Origin: Candidatus Saccharibacteria bacterium oral taxon 488 | Lineage (GTDB): Bacteria > Patescibacteriota > Saccharimonadia > Saccharimonadales > Saccharimonadaceae | DNA length: 64,000 bases | NCBI GenBank assembly: GCA_013100825.1 | Contig: CP040001.1 | Span: forward strand, 1-64,000 | Direction of reading: 5' to 3' | Shown here: piece after piece, positions 9,035-18,780 of the stretch | Layout: the number at the start of each line of letters is the position of its first letter | Numbering within the stretch: the first letter of the stretch is position 1 | Program-made: the position numbers and the translations under genes | Notes under the pieces: generated by a model | Seen by the model: the letters and a program-made list of their open reading frames with translations, nothing else | Told to the model about the DNA's origin: nothing | The model's database searches: none

Positions 9035-10897
9035 CTACACTGCTCCGTACCCGCCGAGTGGTGTTTCTGATGGTAGTTGGTGTCGAGAGATCGGCGAGGT
9101 GTTGATGAGTTCGTATTCGGTGTCGCTGGCCTGAATCTGGATGTGAACGTGGTTTTGTCCGGCAAAGAATAGCCCCTGCCCCACCGGGAAATTGGCGAGG
9201 CGTTTTTGCTCTTCCTCGGTTAGCTTGAAGACACTGGAAAGGACATCAACGGCGCTGGTTGATTGCTTGAGCAATAGCTGCATCGACGAGTTAGCGACGA
9301 TGGCCCGACCCATCTTGCTACCCATAAAGTCCTCGACGTCCTGGGTGATGGTCGTGAGGCCGAGCTGGTATTTGCGGGCGCGCTTGGCGAGAGAAAACAG
9401 GAAGTTGGCCGAGTCGTCGTAGCGCATCAGCTGCCACGCCTCATCGACGATCAGCATGCGCCGCTTTTGGTCGGTGCGTGTAATATTCCAAATGTGATTG
9501 AGGACAATATACATGGCGATCGGCCGCAATTCGTCCTCGAGGTCGCGGATATTAAAGACCACCATGGTGTTATTGATATCGATGTTTGATTGCTGACTAA
9601 AGATACCAGCGAAAGTACCCGAGGTAAACTTGCGGAGCCGTTGGGCGAGGCTTGGCCCGGTGCCGCCCATATGAAGCAGTGTATCGTAGAGGTCGGCGAT
9701 AGTTGGCGGTGTCGAATGGTGGGTCAACGGGTCAGCGGTGATGCCGACGCGGGCGTAGGTGTCAATCAGTGCCTGGTCAATATCAGCCTCTTCAGCGGCT
9801 GTCAGTCCAGCGATAATCTGCCCGCCCGCTGTCGTCTGCGAGCCGCCCAGCATCTGCCGCAACAGGCCATGCAGCGTCACCAAGTTCGCCCTCAGCGCAT
9901 CGTCTGCCTCATCGGTATCAATTACTCGCGGTAGATCAAACGGATTGATGCGGGTGTCGCTGTTGAGGCTGAGTCGAATGTAGCTACCACCAACGGCGTC
10001 GGACAGTTTCTGGTATTCGTTTTCTGGGTCGATAATCACGATGTCTGAACCAAGCATCATGCTGCGCAGCGCCTCCAGCTTGACGGTGAATGACTTACCA
10101 GCACCAGATTTCGCGAACACCACCATATTAGCATTCTCGAGGGAGAAGCGGTCAAAAATCACCAAGCCGTTATTATGCATATTGATACCATAGAGCACGC
10201 CCTTGCCGTCGGTCAGGTCAGCTGAGGTAAACGGAAAGCTGGTGGAAATAGCGCCAGTATTCATGTTGCGGCGAACCTGAAGCTGGTCGGTCAGCTGTGG
10301 AATAGTGCTGTTGAGACCCTGCTCTTGTTGGGCCGAGGCAACTTTAGAGAACACCAGCTGCTGGCCAAAAATTGTCTCGATCTTGTGTTGGATAAAGTTG
10401 AGCTCATCAATGCTGTCGGCATAAATCGTAATGTAAAGGCCAAAGCGGAAGAACTTTTCCGAGCCAATCTGTAGCTGATTACGTAGTTCCTCGGCGTCCT
10501 GTAATGCCGCTTCCATCGCTGGGTCGCGCACCTTGCCCTTCTCAGAGTTGATACTGAGGCTAGCCTCGAGCTGCGTCACTTTCTTGCGTAGGTTGTTGAG
10601 CACCACCTGGGTGTCAACTGGATAAATGAACATGCTAATATCCAGCACCTCGTCGATATTGATCACCGAGCTGAGCCAACCAGTGTATAACTCGCGCGGA
10701 TACCCGTAGACGTACATGGTACGGCCGTATTTTGAACCGAGGCGGAAGTGGTCGGATTTGAGCTCGAGGCTGCTCGGGGCGATAAAGTCGCGCAAGGTTC
10801 TCACGCCAGTGAGAAAGGCTTGCTCAACCTCGGCCTGCTCGCGGGCCCGCTGTTGGGCGGCGATATCAATGGCGTCTAGCTTCTTTTTCCTAGCCAT
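9035..10897 (-). CDS. virB4: VirB4/TraC-type T4SS ATPase (ATPase half)
   Basis: VirB4 proteins are hexameric ATPases that energise type IV secretion and pilus assembly at the inner membrane. In the 620 residues from the chosen start, Walker A (FAKSGAGKSFTVK) lies near residue 268 and Walker B (MLIVDEAWQLM) near 490. Later family segments such as TITQDVEDFM and NSSMQLLLKQS are also visible. The ATG at 10897 has GGAGGA seven bases upstream and overlaps the preceding stop by eight bases; an upstream in-frame start at 10948 lacks such a site. The preceding gene carries a TraC-like N-terminal region, so the usual single VirB4 appears split into two coupled genes. No VirD4 coupling ATPase is present in the window. 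Confidence 0.93.
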   Translation of the reverse strand: MARKKKLDAIDIAAQQRAREQAEVEQAFLTGVRTLRDFIAPSSLELKSDHFRLGSKYGRTMYVYGYPRELYTGWLSSVINIDEVLDISMFIYPVDTQVVLNNLRKKVTQLEASLSINSEKGKVRDPAMEAALQDAEELRNQLQIGSEKFFRFGLYITIYADSIDELNFIQHKIETIFGQQLVFSKVASAQQEQGLNSTIPQLTDQLQVRRNMNTGAISTSFPFTSADLTDGKGVLYGINMHNNGLVIFDRFSLENANMVVFAKSGAGKSFTVKLEALRSMMLGSDIVIIDPENEYQKLSDAVGGSYIRLSLNSDTRINPFDLPRVIDTDEADDALRANLVTLHGLLRQMLGGSQTTAGGQIIAGLTAAEEADIDQALIDTYARVGITADPLTHHSTPPTIADLYDTLLHMGGTGPSLAQRLRKFTSGTFAGIFSQQSNIDINNTMVVFNIRDLEDELRPIAMYIVLNHIWNITRTDQKRRMLIVDEAWQLMRYDDSANFLFSLAKRARKYQLGLTTITQDVEDFMGSKMGRAIVANSSMQLLLKQSTSAVDVLSSVFKLTEEEQKRLANFPVGQGLFFAGQNHVHIQIQASDTEYELINTSPISRHQLPSETPLGGYGAV

Positions 10898-11963
10898 GTC
10901 GTACTCCTCCATATCCATGTGGCGATTCGCCTCGTCCCTTGCGAACATAGGTCGTTGCTAGTTCATCGGCGCCGACACTCAACGGTTGTTGCGGTGCCAC
11001 GTCAGGGTTGTATGAACTGTAGAATAATTCGCCCAGCTGTTTGGTATTAAGCTGCGAACTCTTTACGCCCATCTGAAACAGCCCACTCATTACTGAATCA
11101 ACTCGGTTCTTAATTTCATCCTTGGCCTTCTCGTAGGCGGTCTGCTCGATCTTGGTGACGACATTGTCTTTCTTGCCACCAAAAAAGCTATCGAACAGAC
11201 CCTTGGCCTGCTGTTTGATAACTTGCATATCGCCGCTCTGATAATACGGCACAACGATATAAAAATCCTTGTCCATAATATTAGCCTCTTGGGCGAGGAC
11301 ATCGATAAAGTTAATATAGTCATCCATCAGCACGTTTAGGAGCATATTGTCTTGGTTGCGGCGAATGTCAATCAGGCGGTCAATATACGGCCCGATGTCA
11401 ACGCGCCGTGAGCGAATGAGCACTTGAACCGGAAAATACAACGAGTTAAGGAAGTTTTGGTAGCTAAATTCAATTCCCTCACGCTCGCGGCCACTCATCA
11501 AGTCAAAGTTAATCGACTGACACTGGATGACTGCCCGAAAGCTGCCGTCATTCATGATAATCATGTTCTCGCGCATCTCAGAAAATAGCAGCGTGTTCTG
11601 GGTGCTGGTCGGGCCTTTTTGTTGAGGTTTTGCCTGACTGGCCGGCTGCTTGGCGGGCTGTTGCGGGGTTTGCTGTGGTTGGTTGGGCTCGGGTGCGGAC
11701 GGTGGGCTGGGGGCTGGTTGTGCCGCGGGTTGTGCGCTTGGCATCGGCTGTGGCTGGGCTGGCGCCTGCGGTAATTGCTGTGGCAGCGGGCTGAACTGAT
11801 CAGGGTACTGAGCATACGGTGAGGTTGGTTCCGTAGAGACTGGGTCAGGCCCAGAGGCAATGACCCCCGGCATGGTTGGCGGATTTGATGGTGCACCAAA
11901 CGGTGGTGCAGCGGCTGCATCTGGTGGATAGTGATATGGTTGCTGTTGCTGATCTGGTTGCAT
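10890..11963 (-). CDS. TraC-like protein with Pro/Gln-rich N-terminus (VirB4 N-terminal half)
   Basis: Two parts. The first 110 residues are low complexity, dominated by Pro, Gln, Ala and Ser, and probably unstructured. Residues 120-357 resemble the N-terminal domain of TraC/VirB4 proteins, with FSEMRENMIIMNDGSFRAVI, SINFDLMSGREREG and a mixed alpha/beta continuation. It probably forms a complex with the ATPase encoded next, with which it overlaps by eight bases. Start: two Met codons two residues apart; AGGTGG is seven bases from the second (11963) but only about one base from the first (11969), so the second is used. It sits five to eleven bases after the PrgI gene. Confidence 0.8.
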   Translation of the reverse strand: MQPDQQQQPYHYPPDAAAAPPFGAPSNPPTMPGVIASGPDPVSTEPTSPYAQYPDQFSPLPQQLPQAPAQPQPMPSAQPAAQPAPSPPSAPEPNQPQQTPQQPAKQPASQAKPQQKGPTSTQNTLLFSEMRENMIIMNDGSFRAVIQCQSINFDLMSGREREGIEFSYQNFLNSLYFPVQVLIRSRRVDIGPYIDRLIDIRRNQDNMLLNVLMDDYINFIDVLAQEANIMDKDFYIVVPYYQSGDMQVIKQQAKGLFDSFFGGKKDNVVTKIEQTAYEKAKDEIKNRVDSVMSGLFQMGVKSSQLNTKQLGELFYSSYNPDVAPQQPLSVGADELATTYVRKGRGESPHGYGGVRHG

Positions 11964-11974
11964 AGACATCCCAC

Positions 11975-12865
11975 CTAGTGAAGCGAAATCACGACTTCCT
12001 TATCATGTTCTTTTTGGATGCGACCGGCCTCTCGTTGCAGTGAGGCGACCGACAGATCGCTGTGATTACGCGCTAGATCCATTATAGCAGGCGAGACGGG
12101 TGCTGTGCTAGGGGGCGCCTGGTCGGTGTGGGCCGTCGCGGTCGTCTGCTCGCTGATGGGCGTGATGATAGACTGCTGCATAGTTGGATAGGGGTTGAAG
12201 GTCGAGGTTTGTAGCGAGTAGGCTTGGTCGTCTTGGACAGGTGTGGTTGTCTGGGTGGCTTGAGATCGTTGCATCTGCTGGACAATTTCGTCATGGCGCC
12301 TTTCGTCGGCTCGCTCAATGAGTGTTTCAAAGGCGCGGGCTGTCTTGCTACTTGGGTCGAGCGGGTCTTGGGCGGTCTGAGCCTCATTGTACCAATCCGC
12401 CTGCATCGAGCTGTTCATCACCGAGCTGTTTGGATTATCGACGCCGCGCACCGACCAACCGTGTGTGTCCACCAGCGTCGCCAGATACGACAGCCGGCGA
12501 TTGACCTCGGCCTGGTCATACCCCTTGCCGTATTGCTTTTCCTCAACCCGCGGGGCGATCACCTCGACCATTCGCTCAATACCATCGGCTCGCCACAATC
12601 GCTGCTTGGGCTTAAGAATGAACGAAATAACCGCCGCGAGGTACACCTCCATCGGCTGATCCTTGCGCAGCGGCAAGGCTAACGCCCCGAAAAATAGCGC
12701 AACCGGCACCGGGATAATCGCCAGCGGCGGCAGCACCGAGAATAGCCCCCACGCCAGCGCAATCATGCCGATCGCGACGATCAAGAAAATAAACTGCTTG
12801 AAACTAAACGGCCCGAGCAGCTTGTCTTCAGCTTCCACATCCTGGGGAACTTTGTAGACAGCCAT
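11975..12865 (-). CDS. PrgI family T4SS protein (VirB3-like) with extended C-terminus
   Basis: PrgI/VirB3 proteins are small inner-membrane subunits that pair with VirB4. The family region is residues 1-100: MAVYKVPQDVEAEDKLLGPF, two adjacent membrane helices (about 24-66), and the conserved end of the domain around LKPKQRLWRADG. The remaining 190 residues are hydrophilic and Gln/Thr/Pro-rich, longer than a plain PrgI protein. The start is supported by a TATAAT ending eight bases before the ATG, predicting a leader of about two bases. There is thus a second transcription start within the operon, inside the short gap after the 877-aa gene. Confidence 0.88.
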   Translation of the reverse strand: MAVYKVPQDVEAEDKLLGPFSFKQFIFLIVAIGMIALAWGLFSVLPPLAIIPVPVALFFGALALPLRKDQPMEVYLAAVISFILKPKQRLWRADGIERMVEVIAPRVEEKQYGKGYDQAEVNRRLSYLATLVDTHGWSVRGVDNPNSSVMNSSMQADWYNEAQTAQDPLDPSSKTARAFETLIERADERRHDEIVQQMQRSQATQTTTPVQDDQAYSLQTSTFNPYPTMQQSIITPISEQTTATAHTDQAPPSTAPVSPAIMDLARNHSDLSVASLQREAGRIQKEHDKEVVISLH

Positions 12866-12873
12866 TGGGTACT

Positions 12874-12879
12874 ATTATA
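12874..12879 (-). promoter_or_regulatory. Predicted near-leaderless extended -10 promoter of the PrgI gene
   Basis: TGC-TATAAT on the minus strand (extended -10), spanning the end of the 877-aa gene. The expected start of transcription is two bases before the PrgI ATG. No ribosome-binding site is seen, consistent with leaderless initiation. No good -35 match. Confidence 0.5.
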
Positions 12880-15508
12880 GCAGATTTTGAATGCCTTTGA
12901 GGGCGTCTCCCTGCTCACGACTATATCGGCCCCTGTATAGCTTATCAGTTAAAACAGTTGTAATGCTCTTGTTAAGGAATTTCTTCGCCTCTGGTGTCAG
13001 TTGTGCGGCAATATTATGCTTCTGCATCATATCAAGCGTATCCTCAAGGAACACCGCGTCACTTGCCAGGGCTTTGTCAGCACTCAACTTACCCTTCTCA
13101 AAAGCCTTTATCATATTGCGCACCTTGAAGGCGTCACCAGTATCCTTGATGGCATTGGCCTGTATATCAACACACTCCGATCCACCTAGCCACCATGGTC
13201 GTGCACTATTGTTTTTCAGCGCAACACCAAGCTCCTGAGCGAGGTCGTCTGTCAAATTGTTCATCTGTACCTTGCTGAGCATATCGAGTAGCGGTTTAGC
13301 ACCACGACTGCTTGCGATCTTGCGACCAGCTGCATTCCTGATATCGTCGGTTGCTGGTATATTGCCGACAGCGTTGCCACCAATGAGACTTACTGTGTCG
13401 GCATCGCTCACGTTGCTGCCGTTGAGGATAGCGGTGGCATTCTTGACTGATTCCTCATAGGCAGCACTCACCGTTTGAGCGGCAGCGGCAGCGGCGCGCC
13501 GCGACCCAAGGTCATCACTCATACCTGGAATTGATGCATAGTAAGCGTCCTCAATACCACCAGCAGCTGATCGAAGTGCTGCGCCGGTATTGTCATCACG
13601 CATGGCGCGGGCGAACTGATCATTAAGGACACGATCGATACCGCTCTTGCGCAAACCTTGAACCGCTAGAGTTTGATGTGAATCGCGTGCTCGTTGTACA
13701 GCCTCTTGGACTGCGGTATTATCGGCAACATTTTCTGGCAATTCCCCATGTCCAGTCTGAAGCGCCGTAAAGCGATTGTCGAGCACCTGCTTCTCAGCAT
13801 CAACCATCTGACGAATGGACCGTGATTGGAAATCCTGAACGATGGCCGCCTGATTGGTGCTTTGATGTGCGTTCCATGCTGACTGTAGTCTTCCTTCGGC
13901 GATATTTTTATCTTCTCCAACAGAGCGCCTAAACTGGTCAAGCTTCCTGTAGTTAGCAGTTTCGGTGCGCTGTACGTTTGACTGATTACGCAGCTCCTCT
14001 AGCATATCCTTACGGTTTTGCGATGACTGCGCCAGCCTGCGTCGCCACGCCGTTGGGGTGAATTTACTATTTGGACGTTTGTTGAGTTTTTTATGTTTCG
14101 TAATCTCACTCTGCTCTTTTGCCCAGTTCTTAGATCGGTCGAATAAGCCCTTACTGCGGTCGTTGACGAGGCCGGTGAATTTGCCAAGGAGTCCGCCGCC
14201 CAACTTGATCATTAGTGGTGTCAGGGCGAGTGGCGCGATCTGGACTGCCATACCGAGGATATACATCACTGCCCCGTTCGGGCCTGCGGCGTTTTGCATA
14301 ATGACTGAGCCTGCCAGCTGCGCTCCACCGAAGGCTGCCGCAAACCCCGGGAAGAATATCAGCATCGTCAAGAAGACGTCCTTCCACTTGTCAAACCACT
14401 TCTCCGTACCCGGCAACAAGTAAGCCACAAAAGCCAACGGCGAAATGATAATCAAAATAACGATCAACGCCTGACGGGCGGCCATAATGATAACAACGAG
14501 AAGAATAACGAGTCCAATGCCACACAAAAGCGGCACAACAAAAGGAAGTAGCTCGGCTCGCATATGGAGCCCCGCAGCCAACGCCGCACCGCCAGCGGCA
14601 CCTCCCAAAATCTGGAAGGTGACCTCTTGCCAGGTCATTGGTTCAGACGCTGGCGCAGATCCACCTAGGGTGGCGACTGTGTTACGAATATTCATGAACA
14701 TGTCCTGGAGCGCACTTCCGGCGATGTTTGACAGGTCAAGGAGGATGGCGCAGACGTGGAACGACAAATTAACCAGTATCGCCGCGACAATCAACCGAGG
14801 CAACATCTTTTTGATGCCATAATTGGAGATGCCCATAGAAGTAACTTGTGAATAAATAATGACTATGAACATGACGATAAAGATACTGTTGGCGATGTTG
14901 CGAACGATGTTCCAGGCCAGAAAGATACCGCTAGTCTGATTACCCGTCTGAAGCGGCGGCACCACGAGAAAGCTTTTAAGCACCCCAAACATCCAGTCGA
15001 TGGAACTAGCTAACCACGCCGAAACGGGACAAAGGATCCAGCCGATGCCGCCAGCAACCTCGCACGAAGATGCGGAGTTTTGGCTCGGTGGGTCAATTGA
15101 TAGTGTGGTCGATTCTTTCTTTGTGTAAGTGTTTGGCGCAGTGTACGTGAATGTCGTTAGGGACACCGAGGTCATTGATCCGAGGTCGCCTGTTGACGGA
15201 AAGTGGACAACCCGAATATCTTGGTTATTGGCCACGGTTTTCTTCGGCATGTAGACCATCTGGTCTGCCCCTAAATCAAGGGCTTTTAGTTTGTCGGCAT
15301 CAGAAACCCGTTCAAACGTCTCGTTGTCGTAGGATATTTTGCTACTATCCCATTTCGCGTCCGCCGCTAGCGCCTGGCCCGAGGTTACGACCGTACTCAA
15401 AAAAATACTGACTAGGAGGCCTGCTGCCAGCAATATAAACCACTGCAACCATCGCATTGATGATCGCTCTCGTGAACGTAACCACTCCATTACCGGTAAT
15501 GGTAGCAT
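12875..15508 (-). CDS. TrbL/VirB6-like polytopic T4SS membrane protein
   Basis: 877 residues. An N-terminal signal-anchor (MRWLQWFILLAAGLLVSIFL, then a TSGQALA cleavage-like site), a short external region, a polytopic region (about 190-450) with the motif SNYGIKKMLPRLIVAAILVNLS, then a long soluble C-terminal domain (about 460-877) rich in Arg, Asn, Asp and Ala. VirB6/TrbL proteins form the inner-membrane channel. The gene upstream is a clear paralog sharing the SNYGIKKMLPRLI and ALIVILI-ISPLAFVA-LLP motifs. Start is uncertain: no ribosome-binding site precedes 15508, while an ATG at 15457 gives a classical signal peptide and has GAGAG upstream. Confidence 0.85.
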   Translation of the reverse strand: MLPLPVMEWLRSRERSSMRWLQWFILLAAGLLVSIFLSTVVTSGQALAADAKWDSSKISYDNETFERVSDADKLKALDLGADQMVYMPKKTVANNQDIRVVHFPSTGDLGSMTSVSLTTFTYTAPNTYTKKESTTLSIDPPSQNSASSCEVAGGIGWILCPVSAWLASSIDWMFGVLKSFLVVPPLQTGNQTSGIFLAWNIVRNIANSIFIVMFIVIIYSQVTSMGISNYGIKKMLPRLIVAAILVNLSFHVCAILLDLSNIAGSALQDMFMNIRNTVATLGGSAPASEPMTWQEVTFQILGGAAGGAALAAGLHMRAELLPFVVPLLCGIGLVILLVVIIMAARQALIVILIIISPLAFVAYLLPGTEKWFDKWKDVFLTMLIFFPGFAAAFGGAQLAGSVIMQNAAGPNGAVMYILGMAVQIAPLALTPLMIKLGGGLLGKFTGLVNDRSKGLFDRSKNWAKEQSEITKHKKLNKRPNSKFTPTAWRRRLAQSSQNRKDMLEELRNQSNVQRTETANYRKLDQFRRSVGEDKNIAEGRLQSAWNAHQSTNQAAIVQDFQSRSIRQMVDAEKQVLDNRFTALQTGHGELPENVADNTAVQEAVQRARDSHQTLAVQGLRKSGIDRVLNDQFARAMRDDNTGAALRSAAGGIEDAYYASIPGMSDDLGSRRAAAAAAQTVSAAYEESVKNATAILNGSNVSDADTVSLIGGNAVGNIPATDDIRNAAGRKIASSRGAKPLLDMLSKVQMNNLTDDLAQELGVALKNNSARPWWLGGSECVDIQANAIKDTGDAFKVRNMIKAFEKGKLSADKALASDAVFLEDTLDMMQKHNIAAQLTPEAKKFLNKSITTVLTDKLYRGRYSREQGDALKGIQNLL

Positions 15509-15532
15509 TTTTACAGAGAAAAGTCAATAGTT

Positions 15533-18500
15533 TTAGCTGGCGGCAGGTGGATTATTGTTTCGATTATCGCGGTTACTTTGATTATCTGGCAGTGCTGAAG
15601 GTGGGGATTGCGGTGGAGCTGGCCCTCTGCCTGTTCCGGCGACGAATGTTCTCCCCGTCGGGGTGTCTGACGGGACTGCCTCGGTGATATTGTTAATTTC
15701 TACCGTAGAATTAATCGCATTTTTGACGTCATCTGCTGTTACGCCGCTCATGTCATGTGGTACCCGCAGCTCCTGGGGTTCGGCTGCTCTATCGCTGTTT
15801 CGTATGTTTTCAAGCTCTTTGCGCGCACTACCTGATATCGAGGTATTAATACGTTTATTGTCAAGCACTGAGGCTGCCCTCTCGGCGGAGACACCGACCA
15901 TTTTATGGTCGCCCTTGGTGAATTCAGTTTCACCAGCGATCTTAATTGCACTGGATGTCTGTCGTGCCAATTTTTCATCACTTAATCCGCTGACTCCCTT
16001 GGCGGTCAGTTCGGCCATTTGTTGCTGGCTAAAGCTGACCGAGGTTGCCCCGTTCTGTTCCATTTGGTCAATGGCCGTTCTACCCATTTCAAACAGGCCG
16101 GCATGGTCATCTTTCATTCTGGTGAGGGTTTCCGCCATGCGGCGGTTGCTGATGGTTCCACCACCCTGGAGATACTCGTACATCTGTTCGGCACCGCGCT
16201 TACCAGTTGACTCTAATTTCTTAAAGGCAATGTGTTTAAGTATCTCATTGTCTCCAGCACCCCTCAGTGCAGCGGCCGCATCGCCGTTGTACCGATAATC
16301 AAGCATACGCTCTGCTGTCTTGCGCTCTTCGTCATCAACCGCATCCTGACCTTCGGCAGCACTGCGAATACCATAATCTCCTCCGAGGAAGCGGTTATTT
16401 GCTAAGGCGCTCTCGTTAAATCTTTTGCTGAACCGAGATTTTCGATTTCTCCAGAATTTATCTAGGGCTCCGGTACCCTCCCATGCCCCGGCCCGCATGA
16501 GGGCCTTGCGGCGCTGTCGTCGCTGCTTGCGGAATTTTTGCATCTCGCCAAGCCGTGAACTATCATACCTATCTTTTGCCCAGTTTCTGGCGCTGCCACC
16601 GAGACTACCGCCAGCGTTGTTGATGTGCTGACCGATCGCCCCAGCAACGTCGATAGCTTTCTTGAGGACACTCCACACGGCGATGAGTGGCAGGACTTTG
16701 ATTAGCTCACCGACAATCTGCATGACCATATTATCGGCATCTGTAGCTCCCGCTTTAACAATTGATCCTGCCAAGATACCACCGCCGAATAGCAATCCAA
16801 CGATTGGAAAGACCATGAGTAGCCCCACAAAGGTTGAGCGCCATTTACTAAAGAATTTTTCGGTATTCGGCAATAGAAAGGCAACAAAAGCCAGCGGTGA
16901 GATAACGATAAGGATGACGATGAGTGCCTTGCGGGCGATCAATAGGGCGGCAATAGTCACCATTACGACCAGTCCGGAAACAAGCGCTCCGATTAGAACC
17001 GCAAGAGCGAGAACTGCGGCCGTAGCCCCAGCGAGGACAGTTAATGCTATGCCTCCCCAGGTTTCGCCTCCCTGTCCTGACTTTAGGACACTATTAGCAG
17101 CACTAATACCGTCACCGATACCACCCAGGCCTGCTCGCAGGCCGTAGCCAAGGATATTAGATAAGTCAACGGCAATTTGACAGATGTAAATTGATAAGTT
17201 CACCAAGATTGCGGCGATGATGAGCCGTGGCAGCATCTTTTTGATGCCGTAGTTTGAGATGCCAAAGCCAGTGAGCTGTGAGATGATGATTGCTAAGAAC
17301 ATAATGATAAACGCACCATTGGCAATGTTGCGCATGATCCCCCAGGCTGCCTGTACCTCACCTCCAGAAGCAAGGCCTGGCTCAATCTTTAGGAAGTTGT
17401 CGGCGATCATGGCGAAAGCCGCGTCTGCTATACGTGCCATAAAATTAATCACCGGGCAGACGAGCCAGCCGAGTTCCTTAACGGCGCAGTCGGGTCTGTC
17501 GTCATTACCATTATCGCTTTGACCGGATGGGGTGTCGGCGGTTATATTAGAAAGAGAGCTTTTTATGTCGTCTTCAGAATACCCTGATTGTTTTTTCAGA
17601 CAATCAACATATTCACTAGAGTTTGCCACGTTGCCACTTGATGGCATCTTATCCTTACAGGCGTTCATCCAGCCATCAACCTGGCTTTCGCAAATTTGTT
17701 GTGCAGGCCCTCCGCCTCGTGACTGGACACACCTCTTTATGAGGGCGCTACGGATAGCCTTACGGGTACTTTCAGTAGAGTCGGTTTTTGCTGATTTTGC
17801 GGCTGCTTCAGCGTTGTTTGATGCCCACTGTGCAATCTCCGCACATGACATCTCTGTTTTTGCACCACCAGAAGGACCATAAGGCGAGTCAGCTCCATGA
17901 AACATACGAACTCTTTTACCTGCATCCGGGAGATAAAAATATCCATAAGCTGCCGTACTGTCAGTTAAAGCAACCGCTATTTTTTTATTGCGCTGATCGG
18001 CCTTTATGTCATTACTTGCGGCGTCATCCCCGCTATCATATCCTCGCCACTCGGCCTTACAACCAGCGTTTTGGGCCGACAAGAGTGCTGCCATCGCCGT
18101 GGAATAATTAACCAATGCCGAGTCGAATTTTAGGCTTTTACCAGCCTTTTTTTCAAGAACCTGAATTGCGTACGTGCCCCTGTCCCTTGGTATATTCCAC
18201 CTACCACCGCTGTACTCGCCCTTGGTTATATTGCTAATACAGTCAAGGCCGGCGTCATCTCGCCACTCACCCTTTAGCGCGCAGAACATGTCGGTAAAAG
18301 AACTGTAGCCAAATGTATCTCGTGTGGCGGACACTAGTTCTTTACAGCTAAACTGCCCATCGTCACCGTCAGCAACTGGACCGACGGTAGTGACAGTAGT
18401 GAAGCTGCCGCCCCAATCGCCGCTGGCGATTCTTGCTGGAGTGAGTCCGCCATCAAATCCTTGACGATGACTAATACAGTTGCTCATGGCCAACGCGAGA

Positions 18501-18673
18501 GAGCGCTGTTTGACTTGAGTGAGGTATGGCGAATAATCAAGGCGCGCCCGAGCCGCGTTAGCGGTCGGCGACAGCGCGAAAAACGTCATGAGCATCGGAA
18601 CGACCAATAGTGCGGCAAGTCCGATTAGAATGGCGCGAATACGTTTATGCGAGGTTTTCTTTTGCGCAAGCAT
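15533..18673 (-). CDS. TrbL/VirB6-like polytopic T4SS membrane protein, first gene of operon
   Basis: 1046 residues. Signal peptide (MLAQKKTSHKR, hydrophobic core, then SPTANAARA), an external N-terminal domain (about 40-390) with several Cys residues, a polytopic region (about 400-690) sharing SNYGIKKMLPRLIIAAILVNLS with its 877-aa paralog, and a charged cytoplasmic tail (690-1046) ending in a Pro/Asn-rich stretch. It is the inner-membrane channel type of VirB6/TrbL. It opens the minus-strand operon that runs to 2710. No ribosome-binding site precedes the ATG; a TTGAAA-17-TACTAT promoter ends just before it, so the mRNA is predicted to be near-leaderless. Confidence 0.87.
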   Translation of the reverse strand: MLAQKKTSHKRIRAILIGLAALLVVPMLMTFFALSPTANAARARLDYSPYLTQVKQRSLALAMSNCISHRQGFDGGLTPARIASGDWGGSFTTVTTVGPVADGDDGQFSCKELVSATRDTFGYSSFTDMFCALKGEWRDDAGLDCISNITKGEYSGGRWNIPRDRGTYAIQVLEKKAGKSLKFDSALVNYSTAMAALLSAQNAGCKAEWRGYDSGDDAASNDIKADQRNKKIAVALTDSTAAYGYFYLPDAGKRVRMFHGADSPYGPSGGAKTEMSCAEIAQWASNNAEAAAKSAKTDSTESTRKAIRSALIKRCVQSRGGGPAQQICESQVDGWMNACKDKMPSSGNVANSSEYVDCLKKQSGYSEDDIKSSLSNITADTPSGQSDNGNDDRPDCAVKELGWLVCPVINFMARIADAAFAMIADNFLKIEPGLASGGEVQAAWGIMRNIANGAFIIMFLAIIISQLTGFGISNYGIKKMLPRLIIAAILVNLSIYICQIAVDLSNILGYGLRAGLGGIGDGISAANSVLKSGQGGETWGGIALTVLAGATAAVLALAVLIGALVSGLVVMVTIAALLIARKALIVILIVISPLAFVAFLLPNTEKFFSKWRSTFVGLLMVFPIVGLLFGGGILAGSIVKAGATDADNMVMQIVGELIKVLPLIAVWSVLKKAIDVAGAIGQHINNAGGSLGGSARNWAKDRYDSSRLGEMQKFRKQRRQRRKALMRAGAWEGTGALDKFWRNRKSRFSKRFNESALANNRFLGGDYGIRSAAEGQDAVDDEERKTAERMLDYRYNGDAAAALRGAGDNEILKHIAFKKLESTGKRGAEQMYEYLQGGGTISNRRMAETLTRMKDDHAGLFEMGRTAIDQMEQNGATSVSFSQQQMAELTAKGVSGLSDEKLARQTSSAIKIAGETEFTKGDHKMVGVSAERAASVLDNKRINTSISGSARKELENIRNSDRAAEPQELRVPHDMSGVTADDVKNAINSTVEINNITEAVPSDTPTGRTFVAGTGRGPAPPQSPPSALPDNQSNRDNRNNNPPAAS

Positions 18674-18683
18674 TATGTGTAAT

Positions 18684-18712
18684 ATAGTATCATGCTTATG
18701 CTATAATTTCAA
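18684..18712 (-). promoter_or_regulatory. Promoter of the T4SS-like operon
   Basis: On the minus strand, TTGAAA (18712-18707) and TACTAT (18689-18684) are separated by exactly 17 bases. The expected start of transcription is three to four bases before the ATG at 18673. This would drive the whole 16-kb operon from a near-leaderless mRNA. The -35 overlaps one arm of the inverted repeat at 18709-18742. Confidence 0.6.
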
Positions 18713-18742
18713 AAGAGAAACCCCGAGTGGCCTCTCTTTTGA
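18709..18742. repeat. 10-bp perfect inverted repeat between lipoprotein gene and T4SS operon
   Basis: TCAAAAGAGA (18709-18718) and TCTCTTTTGA (18733-18742) are perfect complements around a 14-base loop. It could be an attenuating hairpin at the end of the lipoprotein transcript, or an operator for the promoter whose -35 it overlaps. A T-tract typical of an intrinsic terminator is missing on both strands. Confidence 0.5.
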
Positions 18743-18780
18743 GGTATTATTTATTGTGGCGATACGGCCATGCCTTTTAA

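Noticed and set aside
2710..18673. The secretion locus as a conjugative element
   Set aside because: No relaxase, VirD4, integrase or transfer origin is visible; its place beside dnaA-dnaN and its housekeeping-like composition argue for a resident export/pilus system.
18709..18742. Intrinsic terminator
   Set aside because: The stem is good but no T-tract follows on either strand; recorded as an inverted repeat instead.
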